Part shown: one piece after another, positions 1 to 8,128 of the stretch
Numbering within the stretch: the first letter of the stretch is position 1
How the letters are laid out: every line of letters starts with the position of its first letter
Assembly (NCBI GenBank): GCA_900316235.1
Contig: ONCC01000026.1
Coordinates: forward strand, 1 to 36,980
Direction: 5' to 3'
Origin: an uncultured Bacteroidales bacterium
GTDB taxonomy: Bacteria; Bacteroidota; Bacteroidia; Bacteroidales; P3
DNA length: 36,980 bases
Translations under genes and position numbers: made by a program
Notes under the pieces: generated by a model
Databases searched by the model: none
Seen by the model: the letters and a program-made list of their open reading frames with translations, nothing else
What the model was told of the DNA's origin: nothing

Positions 1-219
1 CTGCTGCTCGGTAATCATGCCCACTTCCATATTGGCCATGGCGGCGGCCTTCTTGGTGATGGCCATGCCACGGATGAAGTTGGAGTAGCTGCTCAGCAGG
101 TGACCGCTGATGTGGAAGTTTTCGATAGCGCGGGTTGTCTGGACTCCGTATAAAGCCTCTTCGGGAACCTGTTTCTGACCCAGAAGGTCACTCTCGGTGC
201 GGAATTTATCTTTATTCAT
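1..219 (-). CDS. aspA: Aspartate ammonia-lyase, N-terminal part (cut by window edge)
   Basis: Only the first 73 codons are present; the gene runs off the left edge. The enzyme converts L-aspartate to fumarate and ammonia in the cytoplasm and belongs to the fumarase/aspartase superfamily. The visible part carries the typical opening of the family: an acidic pair followed by DLLG (residues 11-14), VPEEALYGVQT (19-29) and RAIENFHIS (30-38), then the GMAITKKAAAMAN helix (51-63). This matches AspA better than fumarase C, which has a differently spaced WGAQT motif. The ATG at 217-219 is the only sensible start and is preceded by a good Bacteroidota-type promoter. The gene is divergent from the 642-2009 gene. 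The active-site loop lies outside the window, so catalytic competence cannot be judged. Confidence 0.88.
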   Translation of the reverse strand, partial: MNKDKFRTESDLLGQKQVPEEALYGVQTTRAIENFHISGHLLSSYSNFIRGMAITKKAAAMANMEVGMITEQQ

Positions 220-284
220 AACCAAAATGTTTTTTTTATTGTATATCAAATTTTTATATAATTCTTTTTCACTCTTTCGTGAGG

Positions 285-315
285 CAAAAATACAAAAAAA
301 ATATAATGTGGCAAA
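285..315 (-). promoter_or_regulatory. Promoter for aspA (Bacteroidota consensus)
   Basis: Read on the minus strand, TTTG (315-312) is followed after 19 bp by TATTTTTG (292-285). This matches the known Bacteroidota -33/-7 consensus (TTTG, 19-21 bp, TAnnTTTG) at every defined position. The predicted RNA start is near 278, giving a leader of about 60 nt before the aspA ATG. Transcription itself is inferred. Confidence 0.6.
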
Positions 316-447
316 GTAAATCGAAATTTTTTTATCGAATAAATTATAATCAACTGTAATTTAGTAAAATAAACACTGAAAAATTTTTTTTGAAGAAAAT
401 GAAAACAGTGTTAAAATTCGGTTTTTGTAAGTATCTGATACTTAGTA

Positions 448-539
448 TTAACACCGTATCAACACCGTATCATCTCCCTACCAACTCCTACCATGGTAGG
501 AGTTGGTAGGGTGTTGGTAGGGTATTGGCAGGTCGATGG
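448..539. repeat. Symmetric 11-bp-unit palindromic element, copy 1
   Basis: Left arm: units at 448-458, 459-469, 470-480 (11 bp each, ending CCGTA or CCCTA) and 481-490 (10 bp, CCAACTCCTA). Core: CCATGG at 491-496. Right arm: 497-506 (10 bp, TAGGAGTTGG), then 507-517, 518-528 and 529-539 (11 bp each, starting TAGG or CAGG and ending TGG). The inner 36 bp (476-511) form a perfect palindrome. Copies 2-4 in this window share the 11/10/core/10/11 layout. It has no coding potential and lies between divergent genes. Confidence 0.9.
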
Positions 540-641
540 AAGGAAGTAGGAGGCTCTTTGTAATTAATTTTTGGCAGTTTATACAATAAAAGTGCTGGGG
601 GTGCGTTTATATGGCAAAATTATTATAATGTATATATATAA

Positions 642-2009
642 ATGAAGCGTTTTGTTCTGTTAGTGTGGATGACACTGGGAGTCTTGACGACTGTGGCTCA
701 GACGAATGTGGAGATTGTGGGGGAGGTTGTCGGCGGTACCGGCAAGCGTGTGGTTTTGGGAGCCTACAGCGACATGCTGACGCAGAGTGAACTGGTTCTG
801 GATTCGATGACGGTGGGAGAAGATGGACGCTTCGTGTTGAAATGTTATGCCAATTATCCGAGGCTGGTGTTCATCCAGATGGAGCGCTATAGCCAGTCGT
901 TCTATATTGAGCCAAGCCGTATATATAATGTCTACATCCCTGATTTTGATTGGGATATGGACGAGAAAAAGAATATCTTCCTGGAACCTGTGGCATTGCC
1001 CATCGAATTCCTTGGGATTGACTCTACAGAGCTGAACATCAGGATAATGAAGTGGGAAGAGCAGATGGCTACCAGCAATTACCAACTCCTTCCGTTACCT
1101 TCCAATGCGAATGAGAATCAGGATGGTTTCTTTGAACGGTATGTGAGGTTCAAGACCTTGGAGATACGCTTGGCTCAGCATAAGGACTCACGAAAGAAAC
1201 TTGTGCGGAAATATATTGAGAACGAGCCGATAAGATACTACGACGAGAATTATATGCGCTTTTTTCTGGCGCTTTTTGAGCATTCGATTTCCTTTGGAAC
1301 CAAAAAGGTCGCTCAGTGGCAGATGGCCGATTGGGTGAGCAGTGGACATGTGGAGGGATGGCTCGATACACTAGGTCTGGATCCCTTGCTCGAAAATGAG
1401 CAGATAAGGGAACTGGCAGCCCTGCAGGCCCTAAAAGAGATGTATTTCATGAAGGAGTACAATCGCGAGGATGTCGTGAAGATGACCCGGCGGTTGGGAG
1501 AATATACTAAGTTCTCGGAACATAGGGAGTTGGCAGAGAGGCTACTTGCGATGTTTGGCAGGACGGAAGGCCGTGCGAGCGCCGGGCTGGATTTTTCGTT
1601 GCCCGACGTGGAACGTAACAGGGTGAGCCTGAGCTCGATGAAGGGGAAATGGGTCTATCTGGCCTTTGTCCGAACAGGTGACCCCAACTGTATCAAGGAA
1701 ATAGAGACCATGGCACATTTCAGGGACTCGCTTTACAGTGCGTATCCCAATGTAGAGTTTGTCTCGGTGGTGTGTGACAGGGAGTTCCAGAAGATGTACC
1801 ATTTTGTGAAGAACAGCCGCCGTGGTACCCGATGCCGCTGGACATGGCTCCACTTTGACGGTGATTATGAGTTGTTGGAGCGTTGGGGAGTGGTGTGCTA
1901 TCCTAAGTTCGTCCTTCTGAATCCCGAAGGGCGGAAAGTATATAACTATACCCCGGCTCCCGGGAGCGGTTTCCTGCTCCACGGGCCGTGGGAGAAAGCA
2001 AAGGAATAA
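642..2009 (+). CDS. Secreted DUF4369/thioredoxin-fold protein lacking one CXXC cysteine
   Basis: A 455-residue exported protein. Residues 1-20 form a signal peptide ending at TVAQ. Residues 22-110 resemble the DUF4369 beta domain found at the N-terminus of many Bacteroidota TlpA-like proteins. A helical middle follows, and residues 313-450 have a TlpA/AhpC-TSA-like thioredoxin fold. In that domain the active-site loop reads FVRTGDPNC, where FWATWCGPC is usual. Asp347 therefore replaces the first, nucleophilic Cys and only Cys350 remains. The cis-Pro region (CYPKF, Pro421) is kept. Ordinary thiol-disulfide exchange is unlikely; a binding or structural role is possible. It is the first gene of the operon with the TPR protein, 10 bp downstream. 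The start is fixed by the signal peptide. The exact function is unknown. Confidence 0.8.
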   Translation: MKRFVLLVWMTLGVLTTVAQTNVEIVGEVVGGTGKRVVLGAYSDMLTQSELVLDSMTVGEDGRFVLKCYANYPRLVFIQMERYSQSFYIEPSRIYNVYIPDFDWDMDEKKNIFLEPVALPIEFLGIDSTELNIRIMKWEEQMATSNYQLLPLPSNANENQDGFFERYVRFKTLEIRLAQHKDSRKKLVRKYIENEPIRYYDENYMRFFLALFEHSISFGTKKVAQWQMADWVSSGHVEGWLDTLGLDPLLENEQIRELAALQALKEMYFMKEYNREDVVKMTRRLGEYTKFSEHRELAERLLAMFGRTEGRASAGLDFSLPDVERNRVSLSSMKGKWVYLAFVRTGDPNCIKEIETMAHFRDSLYSAYPNVEFVSVVCDREFQKMYHFVKNSRRGTRCRWTWLHFDGDYELLERWGVVCYPKFVLLNPEGRKVYNYTPAPGSGFLLHGPWEKAKE

Positions 2010-2019
2010 AAGAAACATT

Positions 2020-5000
2020 ATGAATATGAAGAAGTTGTTTTTAGTAGGTCTCATAGGTCTTATGGGCTTGATGGGAAGCGATGTGTGGGGACAGAAAGTG
2101 AGTGGCGAGCAGCGCCAGCGTGAGCTATATCGTCAGGCGACAGACCTCTTCGGGAAGCAGAAATATGCTGCGGCCCAACAGATTTACGATGAGATTGCGC
2201 AGGGTGCGGCAGACCGTGCCGACCTGACCACCGCTGACGCCTGCTTCTATGCCGGTGTTTGTTCGGAGAAACTCGACAACAATGATGCCGGCTACCGGCT
2301 GGAGGAGTTCCTTAGACTCTATCCCCAGAGCTCGCGCTGCAACATGGCGCGTTTCTATCTTGGCAATTTTCACTATGCCCGTGGCGAATGGAAAGAGGCT
2401 CTGGTATGGTATAACCAGGTGATTGGCAGCGAAGTGGAATATAACCACCGGAGCGAATTCAACTTCAAGAAAGGCTACTGCCATTTCCAGCAGGGCGAAG
2501 TGGCAAAGGCCTCAAAGTGTTTCGCCCAGCAGGTGGGAGGACAGTCGAAATACCATAGCTCAAGCCTCTACTACTATGCTCATATCCAGTATATGAACGG
2601 CGAGTATGAGTCGGCACTGCGGAATTTCAAGGAACTTGAAAACGACAAGAAATTCGAGAAAATAGCCCCCAGTTACATTCTGCGCATCTATTACTATTTG
2701 GGTCGTGAGGACGAGCTGTTGGAGATGGCTCCCCGACTGCTCAAGGACAAGGATGCTTTCCGCCGCAACGAGGTGCATCAGATGGTAGGGGAGGTCTATT
2801 TCAACCGTGGTGAGTACAAGAAGGCATTGGAAGAGTATCGTCTGGTGGACGAGGAGGCCAAACTGGAACAGACCCAGAGTTGCACGCCACAGGACAACGA
2901 CTATCAGATAGGCTATTGCCACTATCAGGCTGGCGATTACGCCAAAGCTTCGGAATTCCTGGTGAGGAAGACGGTGTGTGAAGATAGCGTGGCGCAGAAT
3001 GCCCTGTATCTGTTGGGCGATTGCTATGTGCGTCTTGGACGTAAGAAAGAGGCACGCAGCATGTTCCAGCAGGCCTCGAAGATGAATTTCGATGCCAAAA
3101 TCAAGGAGGATGCCTTGTTTAACTATGCCAAGCTTAGCTGTGAACTGAATGAGAGTGCCTATAGCGAGAACATCCGTGCAATGGAGAACTATCTGAAGCA
3201 GTATCCGCGTACAAGCCATAAGACAGAGGTGCAGGAGATATTGACGGAACTCTATTGCTCGACGAACAATTACAAGGATGCCATCCGTTTGCTGGAGGAG
3301 ATTCCCCAACGTAATGCCGCTTTGGAGCAGGCCTATCAGCGCGCCGTTTTGAACCGCGGTATTGAGCTGTGCAACAGCGGCAAGATCGAGGAGGGAGAGG
3401 CATTGTATGCAAAGGCGGTGAAGATTAACGCTGTACCGAGAATCACGGCCGATGCCAACTACCTGCTGGGAGAATCCCACTACCGTGCAAAACGTTATGA
3501 CGAGGCAGAGAACTGCATGAACAAACTGCTGCTTTCTTCGTTCAGCAAAACCAGCCCCTATGCCGCCGATGCACGCTACACTTACGGCTACTTGCAGATG
3601 AGGAAGAAAAAATATGAAGAGGCGCAGGAAACCTTCGAGGAATTGGAAAGAATGATCGGAAGGAAAAGTGAGAAAGAACGCACTATGAAGAATGATGTGT
3701 GGAACCGTTTGGGAGACTGCCTCTATGTTCAGAGTCATTTCGGCGAAGCCATTAGGATGTACAACAAGGTTATCGAAGCCAAGGGTAAAGATGCCGACTA
3801 TGCTACCTACCAGAAGGCATTGGCTTATGGCGCCCAAGGCAAAAATAGTGAGAAACTGACCTATCTGAACTATATTTTTGAGAAATTCGAGAACTCGCCG
3901 TTGAAATCGAAAGCCATGCTTGAAATCGCCAACACCTATATGGTGTGCGACAACAACGAGATGGCCATGACCTACTACAATAACTTCATCAAGCAGTATC
4001 CGCAGAGTGTGTATGTGAGGACTGCGTTGTTGAACGAAGGTCTGATTTACTATAATACCGATCGCTACGAGCAATCGTTGGCCACCTTCGACCGCTTGCT
4101 GACGACCTACCCCGGTACTGACGAGGCCCGCGATGCACTTGGAACGGTGAAGAACATCTACATTGCCCAGAACCGTGTGGCGGAGTTTTTCCCCTATGTG
4201 GAGCGCACCACGAAGATGAAGTTCTCGAACATGGAGCAGGATAGCACTATTTTCTTGGCTGTTGAGGAACGTTACCAGGAAGGACGCTTCGATGTCGCCG
4301 CCACAGGTTTGGAGGATTATCTGCAACGCTTCCCCAACGGCCTGTTCGCACTGAAGGCCCATTATTTGCTGGCGGATAGTTACAACCGTCAGGAACAGTA
4401 TGCAAAGGCATTGCCCCACTACGAGTGGGTGGCGCAGAGTGGCAGCAACCAGTATAGCGAGCGCTCGTTGACGGCGGCTGCCAATATTGCTTTCAGTTTG
4501 GGCGACTACACCAAAGCGGCTCCCTATTATCAGCGTATGGTCGAGAATGCTGAGAGTGACCAGAGCCTGCTGCAAGGCGAGACAGGTGCTCTCCGTTGTG
4601 CAGTGGCGATGAAGAACCATAACGATATCGTGGAGGCGGGTCGCCGGCTTCGACAGGAGCGCAAGGCAACTGTCGAGCAGAAGGAAGAAGCCCTCCTTGC
4701 AATGGCTCGTAGTTACTTCAACTTAGGACAGCGCGACAGCGCCTACAACATCTACGGTTCCTTGACCAACTCTACGAATGGCGAGTACAATGGCGAAGCC
4801 TGTTGCCGTCAGGCTGAGATATTGATGTTGAACCAGGAATACGATAAGGCGGAGAAAAAGATTGAGAAAATAGTGAGAGATGCCTCGAGCGACTATTGGT
4901 TGGCTTACAGCTTCATTCTTTGGGCCGACATCTACTATGCCCGAGGCAACAACCTCCAGGCTAAGCAGACACTTCAGAGTATCATCGACAATTATGACGG

Positions 5001-5109
5001 TGAGGATTTAGTGAATGTTGCCCGCCAGAAGCATGCTGCCATTGTGGCTGCCGAGCAACCCAAGGAACCGGTGGAAGCAGAGGAAATGGTGATTGAAATT
5101 GAAAACTGA
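2020..5109 (+). CDS. Large periplasmic TPR protein
   Basis: A 1029-residue protein with a signal peptide (residues 1-25, ending VWGQ) followed almost throughout by tetratricopeptide-type helical repeats. Recurrent patterns include YAAAQQIYDEIA (about residue 50), YYNQVIG, EYKKALEEY, NNYKDAIRLLEEIP, RYEQSLATFDRLLTTYPG and EYDKAEKKIEKIV. Part resembles the YbgF/BamD class of outer-membrane-associated TPR proteins. Such repeats bind other proteins, so a periplasmic scaffold role is likely. The C-terminus is acidic. The next gene, an outer-membrane barrel protein, starts 11 bp later, and the two are probably partners. The signal-peptide codons 2044-2079 are four 9-bp repeats encoding VGL, IGL, MGL and MGS. 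No enzyme motif is visible. Confidence 0.85.
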   Translation: MNMKKLFLVGLIGLMGLMGSDVWGQKVSGEQRQRELYRQATDLFGKQKYAAAQQIYDEIAQGAADRADLTTADACFYAGVCSEKLDNNDAGYRLEEFLRLYPQSSRCNMARFYLGNFHYARGEWKEALVWYNQVIGSEVEYNHRSEFNFKKGYCHFQQGEVAKASKCFAQQVGGQSKYHSSSLYYYAHIQYMNGEYESALRNFKELENDKKFEKIAPSYILRIYYYLGREDELLEMAPRLLKDKDAFRRNEVHQMVGEVYFNRGEYKKALEEYRLVDEEAKLEQTQSCTPQDNDYQIGYCHYQAGDYAKASEFLVRKTVCEDSVAQNALYLLGDCYVRLGRKKEARSMFQQASKMNFDAKIKEDALFNYAKLSCELNESAYSENIRAMENYLKQYPRTSHKTEVQEILTELYCSTNNYKDAIRLLEEIPQRNAALEQAYQRAVLNRGIELCNSGKIEEGEALYAKAVKINAVPRITADANYLLGESHYRAKRYDEAENCMNKLLLSSFSKTSPYAADARYTYGYLQMRKKKYEEAQETFEELERMIGRKSEKERTMKNDVWNRLGDCLYVQSHFGEAIRMYNKVIEAKGKDADYATYQKALAYGAQGKNSEKLTYLNYIFEKFENSPLKSKAMLEIANTYMVCDNNEMAMTYYNNFIKQYPQSVYVRTALLNEGLIYYNTDRYEQSLATFDRLLTTYPGTDEARDALGTVKNIYIAQNRVAEFFPYVERTTKMKFSNMEQDSTIFLAVEERYQEGRFDVAATGLEDYLQRFPNGLFALKAHYLLADSYNRQEQYAKALPHYEWVAQSGSNQYSERSLTAAANIAFSLGDYTKAAPYYQRMVENAESDQSLLQGETGALRCAVAMKNHNDIVEAGRRLRQERKATVEQKEEALLAMARSYFNLGQRDSAYNIYGSLTNSTNGEYNGEACCRQAEILMLNQEYDKAEKKIEKIVRDASSDYWLAYSFILWADIYYARGNNLQAKQTLQSIIDNYDGEDLVNVARQKHAAIVAAEQPKEPVEAEEMVIEIEN
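2044..2079 (+). repeat. Four 9-bp repeats inside signal-peptide codons
   Basis: Units GTAGGTCTC, ATAGGTCTT, ATGGGCTTG and ATGGGAAGC are codon-aligned and build the hydrophobic core of the signal peptide of the TPR protein as xGL tripeptides. Divergence between units suggests an old duplication. Confidence 0.55.
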
Positions 5110-5118
5110 GAATTGAAA
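5098..5118 (+). repeat. Heptamer repeats at the TPR / barrel gene junction
   Basis: Units ATTGAAA, ACTGAGA and ATTGAAA lie back to back and end 2 bp before the ATG at 5121. A partial unit (5092-5097) extends into the last codons of the TPR gene. This is one of several 7-bp arrays that abut start codons in the window. Confidence 0.6.
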
Positions 5119-5120
5119 GA

Positions 5121-6875
5121 ATGAAATATATGGATATGAAAAGAGTTTTGTTGATAGGCTTGGTGGGACTGATTGGTGGGTTGGCATATGGTCAGGAAGA
5201 AGGCACTTATAACGAGAGTGTGCTGGTGAAGGGATCATTCCGCCCTGTGATAGAACAAGCAGAGAAAGTGAATTTCCCGGCGGCGGTGACAGACACGATG
5301 ACCCGCTTCGACCACATGTTCCAATACTCCATCACCCCGACCCGTTTGCGGTCGGTGTATGAACCCTCGCGCATCAAGGCTGCCCGCATCCTTGGCGAGC
5401 CTGCCACGAGGTTGTATAACAACTATCTGCGTCTGGGATTGGGCAACTATTGGAGTCCACTGGCTGACCTCTACTGGAGTTCTACGCGCGACACCAAAAA
5501 GACCTATGGCTTCCGTGTCAACCACCGCTCTTCGTGGGGTACGTTGCCCGACTATGGGAAGAACCACTATGGTCTCACCGGGGTCACACTCTTCGGCAAG
5601 TATATCGTGGCCGACAAGTTGCAGCTCTCTTCTGATCTCAACTATGAGCACGACCACAACCTCTACTACGGATTCACCGATGACAAGCTACAGACGATAC
5701 TTGGCAAAGACCGCGACGACATCTCAGTGGGCGATTACAAGGCTAAGTACAACAGTGTCACTTGGAACGCCGGCGTGAAGAACATGCAGCTCGACGGCTA
5801 CAAACTCGGCTACAATGCCAATGTGCGAGTGAGCGACCTCTGGGCCTCGTGGGACCAGAACGAGTTCAACCTCAACCTCAACGGTGACATCCATTACGGC
5901 TTCAAGATGCTGCGCGATGTAAAAGGTGTCGCCTATCTGCGTGCCGAATGGGACGCTTATAAGTTCAGCTACAACCCTGACGAGATGCCACTGGGATTCA
6001 ATACCACGCTCTATCCTTCTCCCAATGTCCTGGCCTGTGATGGTGGCCGCAACATTGTAAAACTCAACCCTTACGTTGACTTCATGTACAGCGGTCTCCT
6101 CTTCCATGCCGGCTTCACTACAGGGTGGGACGGCTTTTCCGACCCCTCGGAGGTCGCTTTCTGTCTTTTCCCCGATGTGGTGGTCAGCAAGAGCCTCATG
6201 AAAGAGGCTTTGGTTCTCAGCATCGGCTTCACAGGTGGTCTGGACGCCAACAACTGGGATGTCATCCGCAAGATTAACCCTTATGTGATTCCTGGTGCCG
6301 AGCAGCGTGCCACGCATCACTATGATATTACCGGTCACGCTCGTTGGACCATCAGCAAGAAGTTGGAGGCCAATGCCGAGGTACGTTACAGCAGTTTACG
6401 CGATGACCTCACTTTTTCTCTCTCTCCCTTATACCAACTCGACAACGTCTACACTCCTCTCTATTTCGACAACAAACGTCTCACCGCGGGTGCTGACATA
6501 GCCTTTGTCAACGACGAGATGCTCACCCTCCGCCTCGGTGGCCACTATTACTATAATAAGACCGAGTTGGCCTGGGACAAGCCATTCTATCGTCCCGACT
6601 GGGACCTCATGGCTTCGGTCAATCTCAATTATAACGACAAATGGCTCTTCTTCCTCGAAGGACAGCTGCTGGGCAAGATGCAGGGCGACAACAACGAGGA
6701 ACTGCCCATGCGCTACGGCATCAATGCCGAAGTGGAATACCGCCACAACCGCGCTCTCTCATTCTTCCTCAAGATGGACAACCTCGCCTTCCAGCGTTAC
6801 TACTACTGGAGCAATTACCCCTCGCAGAAAGGCCTCTTTATCATCGGTCTGACCTACACCATCCCGCACAAATGA
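5121..6875 (+). CDS. Outer-membrane beta-barrel protein
   Basis: A 584-residue exported protein. The signal peptide (MKRVLLIGLVGLIGGLAYGQ) begins at the third Met, so translation may start at 5139 instead of 5121. A short conserved N-terminal segment (YNESVLVKGSFRPVIEQAEKV) is followed by many alternating amphipathic strands rich in Tyr, Trp and Asn, for example LRLGLGNYWSPLADLYWSS, and a last strand GLFIIGLTYTI. This is typical of a transmembrane barrel. There is no recognisable TonB-dependent plug domain. Similar barrels adjoining a long TPR gene are, as far as I know, common in Bacteroidales, which suggests a joint envelope function, but no substrate can be named. Its TGA overlaps the folC start in ATGA. 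Confidence 0.75.
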   Translation: MKYMDMKRVLLIGLVGLIGGLAYGQEEGTYNESVLVKGSFRPVIEQAEKVNFPAAVTDTMTRFDHMFQYSITPTRLRSVYEPSRIKAARILGEPATRLYNNYLRLGLGNYWSPLADLYWSSTRDTKKTYGFRVNHRSSWGTLPDYGKNHYGLTGVTLFGKYIVADKLQLSSDLNYEHDHNLYYGFTDDKLQTILGKDRDDISVGDYKAKYNSVTWNAGVKNMQLDGYKLGYNANVRVSDLWASWDQNEFNLNLNGDIHYGFKMLRDVKGVAYLRAEWDAYKFSYNPDEMPLGFNTTLYPSPNVLACDGGRNIVKLNPYVDFMYSGLLFHAGFTTGWDGFSDPSEVAFCLFPDVVVSKSLMKEALVLSIGFTGGLDANNWDVIRKINPYVIPGAEQRATHHYDITGHARWTISKKLEANAEVRYSSLRDDLTFSLSPLYQLDNVYTPLYFDNKRLTAGADIAFVNDEMLTLRLGGHYYYNKTELAWDKPFYRPDWDLMASVNLNYNDKWLFFLEGQLLGKMQGDNNEELPMRYGINAEVEYRHNRALSFFLKMDNLAFQRYYYWSNYPSQKGLFIIGLTYTIPHK

Positions 6876-8128
6876 CCTACCAAGAAACTCTCGACTTCAT
6901 GTTTTCGCAGCTGCCGATGTATCACCGCATCGGCGCTGCTGCCTATAAGGCTGACATCCAGCCCACCATCGACATGATGGCCGCCCTCGGTAACCCCGAG
7001 CGCAAATTAAAAAGTATCCATGTCGCCGGCACCAACGGCAAAGGATCCGTCTCCCATTTCCTCGCCTCCATCCTCCAAGAGGCCGGCTATAAAGTGGGCC
7101 TTTACACTTCGCCCCATCTCGTCGACTTCCGTGAAAGAATCCGCATCAATGGAGAGATGATTCCCCAGAGCGCGGTAGTCAATTTTGTTGACCACCACCG
7201 TGACATGTTTGACAAGTTCAATTTGTCGTTCTTTGAAATGACGGTAGGGTTAGCTTTCGACTATTTCGCTCGCGAGCAGGTCGACATCGCTGTCATTGAA
7301 GTCGGTATGGGCGGCCGCCTCGACAGCACCAACGTCATCACGCCGCTCCTCTCCGTCATCACCAATATCGGCCTCGACCACACGCAATTCCTCGGCGACA
7401 CCCTCGAGAAGATTGCTGGCGAGAAGGCTGGTATTATCAAAGACGGCGTTCCTGTGGTGATAGGGGAGACTCAACTTGAGACAGCTCCTGTCTTTGTAAA
7501 GACTGCCGCCAATCATCACGCACCCATCACCTTTGCTGACCAGCACTATGTGGTCGATGACATCAGCCGCTATACCGAGGAACTCACTGGCGAATACCAG
7601 AAGAAGAATATTGCAACGGTCCTTGAGGCTGTTGAGGTGTTGCGCAAGACAACAGACTTTGAATTACAGCCAGAAGCGGTTCGAAAAGGACTAGCCAAGG
7701 TGGTTACTAATACGCATTTGCACGGCCGTTGGCAAAAGATAGGGGAGAACCCCCTCACCATCTGCGAGACCGCCCACAATGCACCAGGAATCGACTCCAT
7801 GCTGGGTAAACTTGCCACGATGGATTACGATAATCTCCATGTTGTCTACGGATGTGTCAACGACAAGGATTATCGAAAAATTCTCAATCACCTTAATACA
7901 GAGTTCTCTCGTTTGGGAAAACCTTTCCGGTGGTACTTCAGCCAGCCTTCTGTGCCGCGTGGTCTACCCGTGGCCGACTTGCTGGCTGCTGCCAGCGAAC
8001 AAGGCATTGAGGGAAAAGGCTATGAAAAGGTAAAAGATGCCATTGCTGAAGCTCGATCCACAGCCTGTAAGGACGATTTTGTCCTCGTCACGGGAAGCAT
8101 ATTCCTGATTGCCGATGCGCTGGCTTAA
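6872..8128 (+). CDS. folC: Bifunctional folylpolyglutamate synthase / dihydrofolate synthase
   Basis: A 418-residue cytoplasmic ligase of the Mur ligase superfamily. It adds glutamate to dihydropteroate or to folates using ATP. The ATP-binding loop HVAGTNGKGS is at residues 50-59, the TSPHL motif at 79-83, and the central GGRLDSTNVI and GLDHTQFLG motifs are intact. I start at the ATG at 6872, which overlaps the stop of the preceding gene in ATGA. A longer in-frame reading from 6641 would overlap the barrel gene by more than 200 bp and lacks homology there. The length is normal for FolC. The gene converges on rarA with overlapping stop codons (TTAA at 8125-8128) and no intervening terminator. 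Confidence 0.95.
   Translation: MTYQETLDFMFSQLPMYHRIGAAAYKADIQPTIDMMAALGNPERKLKSIHVAGTNGKGSVSHFLASILQEAGYKVGLYTSPHLVDFRERIRINGEMIPQSAVVNFVDHHRDMFDKFNLSFFEMTVGLAFDYFAREQVDIAVIEVGMGGRLDSTNVITPLLSVITNIGLDHTQFLGDTLEKIAGEKAGIIKDGVPVVIGETQLETAPVFVKTAANHHAPITFADQHYVVDDISRYTEELTGEYQKKNIATVLEAVEVLRKTTDFELQPEAVRKGLAKVVTNTHLHGRWQKIGENPLTICETAHNAPGIDSMLGKLATMDYDNLHVVYGCVNDKDYRKILNHLNTEFSRLGKPFRWYFSQPSVPRGLPVADLLAAASEQGIEGKGYEKVKDAIAEARSTACKDDFVLVTGSIFLIADALA

Larger units (their letters stand above)
220..641. other. Divergent intergenic region aspA / thioredoxin-fold gene
   Basis: This 422-bp stretch has no credible gene. From 220 to about 430 it is very AT-rich and holds the aspA promoter. The middle (448-539) is a symmetric array of 11-bp repeats. 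The part from 540 to 641 must contain the promoter of the rightward operon, but no clean TAnnTTTG box is visible; the AT-rich run at 620-641 is the nearest candidate. Confidence 0.7.

Noticed and set aside
448..539. CRISPR-like array
   Set aside because: Units are 11 bp with no spacers and the two arms are inverted; there are no cas genes.
2560..4620. 686-codon open frame opposite the TPR gene
   Set aside because: The TPR repeats on the plus strand are clear; the reverse product has no recognisable domain.
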